The notes under the pieces are model-generated. The model was given only the letters and a program-made list of their open reading frames with translations. It made no database searches and was not told the DNA's origin. A program made the position numbers and the translations under genes. A stretch of 6,316 bases of DNA from Bacteroidales bacterium (lineage in GTDB: Bacteria > Bacteroidota > Bacteroidia > Bacteroidales > GCA-2748055): the NCBI GenBank assembly GCA_029934875.1, contig JAOZLK010000284.1, positions 1 to 6,316 on the forward strand, given 5' to 3'. This document shows positions 1 to 5,358 of this stretch, piece by piece; the stretch's first letter is position 1; every line of letters starts with the position of its first letter.

Positions 1-474
1 ACCACTTATCGCAAGATGGCTGAAGATGTGGTATACCGGGCTGCATCGGGTCGCCTGGAAATTTCCAAAAACCCTCTCACAGAAAGCATGAGCTTACATG
101 CCTATCAGGATGATGTCGATTTTAAGGATCCTCTGTACTGGTATGGTTCGGACCGCGAAGAAATCCTTGAAATGGTAGAAAAGGATCCAGCATTGGGAGA
201 GGGGATCAGTGAGTCTCTCTCCATTATTAAAGCCCAGGTTGTTTGGGCAGTTCATAAAGAGATGGCACGCAGTGTGGAAGATTTTCTTTCCAGGCGTACC
301 AGGGCCATCCAGCTGGATGCACGTGAAAGCATACGCATTACCTCTGCAGTTGCAGAGATTATGGCCCGGGAACTGGGATATGACAAGGCATGGGAGAGCT
401 CACAGTGCGCATCATTTATTTCTCTGGCAAGCAACTATCTTCTATCTGATAAGCAAATAACCACTAACCAATAG
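1..474 (+). CDS. glpD: Glycerol-3-phosphate dehydrogenase, C-terminal part (5' end outside window)
   Basis: FAD-dependent, membrane-associated enzyme that oxidises sn-glycerol 3-phosphate to dihydroxyacetone phosphate and gives the electrons to quinone. The frame is open from base 1 ([11 protein letters not shown] at the start), so the ATG at 16 is an internal methionine. The 157 codons present correspond to the end of the catalytic part and the helical C-terminal domain of the GlpD/alpha-glycerophosphate oxidase family (DAO_C). Typical segments are TTYRKMAED (residues 2-10), [10 protein letters not shown] (about 80-89) and [18 protein letters not shown] (about 93-110). The FAD-binding Rossmann region lies upstream of the window. 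glpK follows after 37 bp, which fits one transcript. The last residues (TTNQ) and the TAG stop are encoded by a 7-bp tandem repeat array, so the extreme C-terminus is probably not under family constraint. The family call is firm; the absence of the N-terminus is only the window edge. Confidence 0.92.
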   Translation, partial: TTYRKMAEDVVYRAASGRLEISKNPLTESMSLHAYQDDVDFKDPLYWYGSDREEILEMVEKDPALGEGISESLSIIKAQVVWAVHKEMARSVEDFLSRRTRAIQLDARESIRITSAVAEIMARELGYDKAWESSQCASFISLASNYLLSDKQITTNQ

Positions 475-509
475 CCAATTACCAATAACCAATTACCAAT
501 TACCATTCA
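461..509. repeat. Degenerate heptamer tandem array, CCAATTA type
   Basis: Seven contiguous 7-bp units. CCAATTA occurs at 475, 489 and 496, and variants are CCACTAA at 461, CCAATAG at 468, CCAATAA at 482 and CCATTCA at 503. The array covers the last codons and stop of glpD and ends two bases before the glpK ATG, so it makes up the whole spacer. The units share the CCA start and mostly the CCAAT core. Function unknown. Heptanucleotide tandem repeats between genes are known as STRR sequences in filamentous cyanobacteria; whether this array is the same kind of element is inference. Confidence 0.85.
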
Positions 510-511
510 CA
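475..511 (+). promoter_or_regulatory. G-free leader in front of glpK, no Shine-Dalgarno
   Basis: The 37 bases between the glpD stop and the glpK ATG contain no G at all, only A, C and T, because they are built from CCAATTA-like heptamers. There is therefore no Shine-Dalgarno motif and almost no potential for stable local RNA structure. Bacteroidota commonly start translation without a Shine-Dalgarno, relying on A/T-rich, unstructured leaders. A ribosome landing role is an inference. No TAnnTTTG promoter element is seen here, so glpK is most likely transcribed from upstream of glpD. Confidence 0.4.
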
Positions 512-2005
512 ATGAAAAAATACATTCTCGCCTTAGACCAGGGTACCACCAGTTCCAGGGCAATCGTTTTCGACCATGCCGGTAAAATGGCCGGGGTGGC
601 CCAGGAAGAGTTCAATCAGATCTTCCCCCAGCCCGGTTGGGTGGAGCACGACCCAATGGAGATATGGGAATCCCAACTTGCCGTATTAAAAGAGGCCCTG
701 TCGAAGTCTGGCACTAAAGCTGAGGACCTGGCGGCTATAGGAATCACCAATCAACGCGAAACCGCGGTGGCATGGGACCGGAATACCGGCGAACCCATTT
801 GCAATGCCATTGTTTGGCAGGATCGACGAACTGCTTCTTTCTGTGATGAACTTAAATCCAGGGGCATGAATGGATTGATTCGGGAAAAGACCGGACTGGT
901 CATTGATGCCTATTTTTCAGCCACCAAGTGGAAGTGGATGCTTGAGAATATACCCGGAGCCCGGGAGAAGGCTGAGTCTGGAGAACTGGCCCTGGGGACC
1001 ATCGATTCCTGGTTGATCTGGAAGCTTACAGATGGCAAAGTGCACGTGACCGACGTGACCAATGCCTGCAGAACCATGCTCTTTAATATTCACACCCTCG
1101 AATGGGATTCCGAATTGCTGGATATCTTTGGAATTCCCCTGGATGTCCTTCCTGATGTACGCTCTTCATCGGAGGTTTATGGAGAGGTGTCGGAGGCGAT
1201 TATGCAGTCTCCAGTGCCTATTGCAGGTATAGCAGGCGATCAGCAAGCCGCAACTTTCGGTCAGATGTGCCTGTCTCCGGGATCTGTGAAGAATACATAC
1301 GGAACAGGATGTTTCATCCTCTGTAATACCGGGGAAAAACCGGTGCAATCAGAAAACAACCTGATCACCACCATTGCCTGGCAGCTGAATGGAAAGACCA
1401 TCTATGCGCTGGAAGGTAGTATTTTTATTGCCGGTGCCGTGGTTCAATGGCTCAGGGATGGATTGGGATTGATCAAATCCTCTTCGGAAATAGAAGAACT
1501 GGCCGAAAGTGTTGAGGACAATGGAGGAGTATATTTCGTGCCAGCTTTTACGGGACTGGGAGCTCCTTACTGGGATCCCTACGCCAGGGGTATGATAGCA
1601 GGACTTACCCGCGGTGTTAGCTCCGGACACATTGCCCGGGCAGCCCTGGAGAGCATTGCTTTCCAGGTCAAGGATGTGATGTCTGCCATGGAGGAGGATG
1701 CGGGCATTAACATTGGGGAGTTAAAGGTGGATGGGGGTGCAGTGGTTAATAATCTTCTGATGCAGTTCCAGGCCGATCTGATTGGCATCCCGGTGATCAG
1801 GCCCGAGACCACCGAAACAACAGCGCTGGGAGCTGCATACCTGGCCGGACTGGCAGTTGGATTCTGGCAGGGTATTGAAGAGATTGAGTCCCAGTGGAAG
1901 GCAGAACGGACTTTCACATCTGCCATTAACAAAGCGGAACAGGATAAGTTAATGAGCGGGTGGGCAAAAGCAGTGGGACGCTCACAGTCCTGGTCAGATC
2001 AATAA
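512..2005 (+). CDS. glpK: Glycerol kinase
   Basis: Cytosolic FGGY-family kinase that phosphorylates glycerol to sn-glycerol 3-phosphate with ATP, trapping the glycerol that GlpF lets in. At 497 aa it is full length for the family, and the ATG at 512 gives the standard N-terminus. Visible motifs: the phosphate-binding loop [11 protein letters not shown] (residues 6-16, Asp9); substrate contacts NQRET (80-84, Arg82 and Glu83) and Tyr134; FGGY signature 1 around YFSATKWKW (134-142); catalytic Asp243 in [12 protein letters not shown]; the ATP-site stretch [23 protein letters not shown]; and the second signature starting at DGGAVVNN (from 407). The order and spacing match the E. coli enzyme nearly throughout. 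One difference is at 227-239: the Gly/Arg loop that binds fructose 1,6-bisphosphate in E. coli GlpK is absent, and so is the His that is phosphorylated by HPr in Gram-positive enzymes. glpF follows after 19 bp. Identification is very secure. Confidence 0.98.
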   Translation: MKKYILALDQGTTSSRAIVFDHAGKMAGVAQEEFNQIFPQPGWVEHDPMEIWESQLAVLKEALSKSGTKAEDLAAIGITNQRETAVAWDRNTGEPICNAIVWQDRRTASFCDELKSRGMNGLIREKTGLVIDAYFSATKWKWMLENIPGAREKAESGELALGTIDSWLIWKLTDGKVHVTDVTNACRTMLFNIHTLEWDSELLDIFGIPLDVLPDVRSSSEVYGEVSEAIMQSPVPIAGIAGDQQAATFGQMCLSPGSVKNTYGTGCFILCNTGEKPVQSENNLITTIAWQLNGKTIYALEGSIFIAGAVVQWLRDGLGLIKSSSEIEELAESVEDNGGVYFVPAFTGLGAPYWDPYARGMIAGLTRGVSSGHIARAALESIAFQVKDVMSAMEEDAGINIGELKVDGGAVVNNLLMQFQADLIGIPVIRPETTETTALGAAYLAGLAVGFWQGIEEIESQWKAERTFTSAINKAEQDKLMSGWAKAVGRSQSWSDQ

Positions 2006-2024
2006 TATGCAAAAACTATAGGCT

Positions 2025-2774
2025 ATGAATGAAATTGTTGCTGAATTTATCGGAACCTTCCTTTTAATCTTGCTGGGAAACGGCGTGGTGGCCAATGTGG
2101 TCTTAAATGATACTAAAGGGCACAACAGTGGCTGGATTGTGATCTCACTTGGTTGGGGCCTGGGTGTTTTTGTGGGAGTGGCTGTGGCCGGACCGGTATC
2201 TGGAGCTCATATAAATCCCGCGGTTAGCATTGGCCTTGCAGCGGCCGGGCTTTTCCCCTGGCTCAAGGTACTCCCCTTTATTCTGGCACAAATGATGGGT
2301 GCCATGACAGGAGCTTTTACCGTCTGGCTTTTTTACCGGCACCATTTCAATCGCACCAATGATTCGGCTGCCCAGCTGGGATGCTTCTCCACTGCTCCTG
2401 CCATACGGAAGACGGGGAGCAATTTCATCAGCGAGACCATAGGAACCTTTGTATTGATCTTTGTGATTCTATACATAGCCGAGCCTTCTGTAGCCCTGGA
2501 TGGAGGGGAAGAGCTGAAGATGGGCCTGGGAACCCTGGGAGCACTTCCGGTGGCATTGCTTGTCACAGCCATTGGCCTCTCATTGGGTGGAACAACCGGT
2601 TATGCCATCAATCCTGCCCGTGACCTGGGTCCACGCATCATGCACTCGTTTTTACCCATGGATCATAAAGGGAGCAGCGACTGGCCCTATGCATGGATTC
2701 CTGTGTTAGGGCCCTTTGCCGGTGCACTGATCGCAGCAGCATTCTTTCTTCTCCACAGCCTTATCAGTACGTAG
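2025..2774 (+). CDS. glpF: Glycerol facilitator (aquaglyceroporin, MIP family)
   Basis: Inner-membrane channel for passive glycerol uptake. The 249 residues hold the MIP fold of six membrane helices (roughly 5-27, 38-58, 80-104, 134-155, 168-192 and 222-246) and two re-entrant NPA loops, GAHINPAVS (Asn64) and GYAINPARDLGPR (Asn196). The Asp right after NPAR (Asp200) marks glycerol facilitators as opposed to water-only aquaporins. Aligned by eye with E. coli GlpF, the selectivity filter is Trp44, Gly184, Tyr193 and Arg199; E. coli has Trp, Gly, Phe, Arg. It is shorter than E. coli GlpF (281 aa), mainly at the C-terminal tail and the loop before helix 4. It starts 19 bp after glpK with no Shine-Dalgarno and is very probably in the same operon. 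The last codons and the TAG stop fall inside a heptamer repeat array. Confidence 0.95.
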   Translation: MNEIVAEFIGTFLLILLGNGVVANVVLNDTKGHNSGWIVISLGWGLGVFVGVAVAGPVSGAHINPAVSIGLAAAGLFPWLKVLPFILAQMMGAMTGAFTVWLFYRHHFNRTNDSAAQLGCFSTAPAIRKTGSNFISETIGTFVLIFVILYIAEPSVALDGGEELKMGLGTLGALPVALLVTAIGLSLGGTTGYAINPARDLGPRIMHSFLPMDHKGSSDWPYAWIPVLGPFAGALIAAAFFLLHSLIST

Positions 2775-2825
2775 TACTAAGTACTCAGTTCTCAGGATAG
2801 TACTGAGAACTGGGCACTGACTACT
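2773..2825. terminator. Imperfect hairpin after the glpF stop, possible transcript 3' end
   Basis: CAGTTCTCAG (2786-2795) pairs perfectly with CTGAGAACTG (2803-2812) around the 7-nt loop GATAGTA. Pairing continues outward to 2773 and 2825. Over the 23-bp stem I count 19 Watson-Crick pairs, one G-U and three mismatches. The stem starts within the glpF stop codon. No run of T follows on either strand, so it is not a canonical intrinsic terminator. It could still stabilise or end the glpF transcript and the convergent permease transcript. The structure is seen; the role is inference. Confidence 0.35.
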
Positions 2826-2875
2826 AGGCACTGGGCACTGACTACTGAGAACTGGGCACTGACTACTGAGAACTG
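2801..2875. repeat. 21-bp higher-order tandem repeat, about 3.6 copies
   Basis: Within the right arm of the heptamer array, three heptamers (TACTGAG, then AACTGGG, then CACTGAC) form a 21-bp unit. Copies lie at 2801-2821, 2822-2842 and 2843-2863, with a 12-bp partial copy at 2864-2875. Copies 1 and 3 are identical; copy 2 differs at three positions (its first heptamer is TACTAGG and its second CACTGGG). The partial copy matches copies 1 and 3 exactly. Confidence 0.93.
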
Positions 2876-5251
2876 TTATTCACGCCACAGGGCTTTTACA
2901 GGATCGGTTCGGGAGATTCGAATAGCATGATAGAGTACTGTCAGAACTGCCACAATGATTGTAATCAGCGCGGTGAGAATGAAAATGCCGCTACTGAGCT
3001 CAATTCGATATGAGAACTCTTTGAGCCACCAGCGGGCAATAAACCATATGGATGGAAGGGCTATCAGCAGCGAGATCAATATGTAGAGAGAAAAATCACG
3101 GATCATCATTCCGGCTATCTGGGGCTCCAGTGCCCCCAGGGTTTTTCGAATACCGATCTCTTTTGTTCTGCGCTGGGCGGTAAAAGAGGCCAGTGCAAAT
3201 AATCCAAGGCAAGCAATTATTATGGCTACGATGGTAAAGACCCTGAAGAGGGCTGCCATTCGCTCTTCGGCCCGATACATCTTGTCGATGGCATCGTCAA
3301 CATAGGTATATTCGAAGGGATATTGTGGGAGCAGATCCCCCCATCTCTTTTCCATGAAGGCCAGTCCACCCATGGGATTATCCGGGGATAGTCTTACCAC
3401 CATGTGTTGAAGGTTTGATGAAGGGAGGGGTGCAATAGCCATGGGCTCAATTTCACTACCCAGGGGCTTGAAATGGTAGTCTTCCATTAATCCAACAACC
3501 TGTCCGGAGAGTCCCATAAAAGTAAGTGGCATGCCCACGATCTCATCTTCACCAATAATATTGGCAAGGGTCTGGTTGATAATGAAATTGCATGCTGTGT
3601 CGGTCAATATATCTGCAGGGTATTCTTCAGAAAAGTCCCTTCCCCCGGTCAGGGTGATATCCATTGTTTTAATGAAATCATAATGGACTCCTGTAAATGA
3701 GACCAGTACATCCTGTTCCGGGTCCTTGCCATCCCAGCGAATTCCGCTTGAGTTACTACCAATGCGATAGGGGGCCTGCATCGATGCAGTGGCATAAAGG
3801 ATGTCGGGGCTTTGCATGAACTCATTTCTAATCTTTTCGTACTCCTGGTTCAGGCTTCCCCGAAGCTGAATGTGAACCAGGTTGGACTTATCGAATCCCA
3901 GTTCGGCATTCTGCATGTAATTCAATTGTTTTGAGGCCACTATGGCTCCGGTAATCAGCAGTACCGCAAGGGAGAACTGGAAGACCACCAGTATTTTTCG
4001 GAGCAGGCCGCTTCCTTTCCTCTGATTTGTTTGCTCTCTGATAGCAGCGATGGGTTTGAGTGCTGAAAGGTAGAGGGCAGGATAGATGCCAGCCATCAGG
4101 GTAGTGATGATCAAAACCACCAGGATACCTCCCAGGAATTGGAAGGATACAAGGGTAGAAGGGTGTACATCCTTCCCTGCCAGTGTATTAAACTGATTTA
4201 GAAGCAGAAAGACAAGGAGAAAGGCAAGAATGATTGAAATCAGGGTCTGAAGAAAAGATTCAGACAGGTGCTGTTTTACCAGCTGAGCCCGCGATGCTCC
4301 GTTTACTTTTCTCAGCCCGATCTCCTTGGCGCGAATGGAGGATCTTGCGGTTGAGAGATTCATGAAGTTAATGCAGGCTATGATGAGGACAAACAGGGCA
4401 ATGGCAGAAAAAATGTAAACGTATAAAATTGCTCCGGGCGATTTCCCGAAGCCGAAGTAGGAGTATAGATGAATTCCGGAAAAGGAGGCTAGCGAAAAGT
4501 CAATGGTATTGTCCTCCTTATAAATATTTGTGACATCGGTGATCTTCCGGTTTACGATGGTATCCACACTTCCTTCCTGGAGTTTTACGAAGGTGAGAAT
4601 GGAGTTTTGCCCCCAGGAATCGGAGTAACGGCCCTGGCCTTCAATGTAGTTCCAGGGGAAGAGGACCTTGAAACCGAGTATGCTGTTGTCGGGAGGATCA
4701 AAAATAACCGCGGAGATCGTAAAGGGGTCTTCCTGGTTCACTAAGATGCTCTTTCCCACCGGGTTTTCATCTCCGAAATATTTTTTGGATATCTCCTCGG
4801 TGATCACCATGGTGTTTGGTTCCCGCAGGATTCCATCAAAATTGCCATATTTCAACTGGAAGCTAAACATGGAAAAGAAGGATGAGTCAACCGAAAGGAT
4901 GCCATCTTCAAAGAATTTTATATCCCCCTGACTCAGCAGATGCCCGCTCATAAATGCCAGTCTGCATTGCTCTTCGATTTCCGGTACTTCTTCTTTCCAT
5001 ACAGGTCCTGACACATAGGGTGTTACATTTACATGGTAGGGCTCGGCATTGGAGTAGTACTGGTCTTCTTCCACCCGGTACAAACGCTCATAATCTTCAT
5101 GGAAGCGGTCGTAGCTCAATTCATGCTGTACCCATAGCAACATGAAAAGGGCACAGGCAAGGCTGATGGATAGTCCGGCGATGTTTATCAGGGTGATTCT
5201 TTTCTCTTTGAGCAGAATTCTAAAGGATTGTTTTAGTTTGTTGAGGGCCAT
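2876..5251 (-). CDS. MacB/FtsX-type ABC transporter permease (two FtsX domains)
   Basis: Inner-membrane protein, 791 aa from the chosen ATG at 5251. It looks like the permease part of an ABC system of the MacB/LolCE type, which uses ATP hydrolysis to drive export or periplasmic mechanical work; the substrate cannot be read from the sequence. Order: helix 1 (about 21-41, INIAGLSISLACALFMLLW), a periplasmic domain to about 270, four helices (about 275-299, 334-352, 370-392, 418-440), a second periplasmic domain (about 441-667), and three final helices (about 668-690, 720-741, 753-775). The conserved coupling motif RxKEIGxRKxxGA occurs after helix 2 (RAKEIGLRKVNGA, 307-319) and after helix 6 (RTKEIGIRKTLGA, 695-707). 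The end, TDPVKALWRE, is typical. The frame stays open to an ATG at 5323, which would add 24 residues. I prefer 5251 because MALNKLKQSFRILLKEKR is the usual start and the added residues lack family character. No ATPase gene is in the window. It converges on glpF and diverges from glyA. Confidence 0.9.
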   Translation of the reverse strand: MALNKLKQSFRILLKEKRITLINIAGLSISLACALFMLLWVQHELSYDRFHEDYERLYRVEEDQYYSNAEPYHVNVTPYVSGPVWKEEVPEIEEQCRLAFMSGHLLSQGDIKFFEDGILSVDSSFFSMFSFQLKYGNFDGILREPNTMVITEEISKKYFGDENPVGKSILVNQEDPFTISAVIFDPPDNSILGFKVLFPWNYIEGQGRYSDSWGQNSILTFVKLQEGSVDTIVNRKITDVTNIYKEDNTIDFSLASFSGIHLYSYFGFGKSPGAILYVYIFSAIALFVLIIACINFMNLSTARSSIRAKEIGLRKVNGASRAQLVKQHLSESFLQTLISIILAFLLVFLLLNQFNTLAGKDVHPSTLVSFQFLGGILVVLIITTLMAGIYPALYLSALKPIAAIREQTNQRKGSGLLRKILVVFQFSLAVLLITGAIVASKQLNYMQNAELGFDKSNLVHIQLRGSLNQEYEKIRNEFMQSPDILYATASMQAPYRIGSNSSGIRWDGKDPEQDVLVSFTGVHYDFIKTMDITLTGGRDFSEEYPADILTDTACNFIINQTLANIIGEDEIVGMPLTFMGLSGQVVGLMEDYHFKPLGSEIEPMAIAPLPSSNLQHMVVRLSPDNPMGGLAFMEKRWGDLLPQYPFEYTYVDDAIDKMYRAEERMAALFRVFTIVAIIIACLGLFALASFTAQRRTKEIGIRKTLGALEPQIAGMMIRDFSLYILISLLIALPSIWFIARWWLKEFSYRIELSSGIFILTALITIIVAVLTVLYHAIRISRTDPVKALWRE

Positions 5252-5307
5252 TTCAGTGTTTTTTATCAAAGACGAATCAAGTTCTAAGAAATTACAGTGC
5301 AAAAGAC

Positions 5308-5315
5308 TAAATTTG
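5308..5315 (+). promoter_or_regulatory. Putative glyA promoter -7 element (TAAATTTG)
   Basis: TAAATTTG is an exact match to the Bacteroidota primary sigma factor -7 consensus TAnnTTTG. It ends 43 bp before the glyA ATG, a sensible distance. I do not see a clear TTTG-like -33 element at the expected distance upstream, so support is partial. The element lies in the 107-bp gap between the divergent permease and glyA starts. In this gap I see no matching CAAAnnTA (the same element on the minus strand) for the permease and no riboswitch-like structure. Confidence 0.4.
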
Positions 5316-5358
5316 CTAATCATTATAATAATCTGCAGTAAACCTTAAAACTTTCTAT

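Larger units (their letters stand above)
2766..2875. repeat. Two-armed degenerate heptamer array filling the convergent glpF/permease spacer
   Basis: The whole region can be cut into 7-bp units. The left arm has AGTACGT at 2766, AGTACTA at 2773, AGTACTC at 2780 and AGTTCTC at 2787. A spacer heptamer AGGATAG follows at 2794. The right arm runs from 2801 to 2875 with units such as TACTGAG, AACTGGG and CACTGAC that share an ACTG core. TACTGAG is the reverse complement of a circular permutation of AGTACTC, so the arms are the same family in opposite orientation. The array includes the glpF stop (TAG, 2772-2774) and ends on the base before the permease stop (2876), leaving no other sequence between the genes. 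Function unknown. Confidence 0.85.

Noticed and set aside
209..460. Second plus-strand frame inside glpD
   Set aside because: It overlaps the clear GlpD C-terminal domain in another frame and shows no domain of its own.
1166..1932. Minus-strand open frames across glpK
   Set aside because: Shadows of glpK with low-complexity or unrecognisable translations.
2007..2021. Five-codon minigene (ATG CAA AAA CTA TAG) between glpK and glpF, in frame with glpF
   Set aside because: It is too short to support as a gene; the in-frame TAG before the glpF ATG is most simply chance in a short spacer.
2801..2875. Possible CRISPR array from the regular repeats
   Set aside because: The repeats are directly tandem with no unique spacers, and the unit is a multiple of a degenerate heptamer. 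No cas gene is near.
5322..5327. TATAAT-like hexamer on the minus strand as a permease promoter
   Set aside because: Bacteroidota primary promoters do not use the TATAAT box, the region is A/T-rich, and no partner element is seen.
4668..5348. Plus-strand open frames opposite the N-terminal part of the permease
   Set aside because: Antisense shadows of a clear family member; their translations show no recognisable domain.
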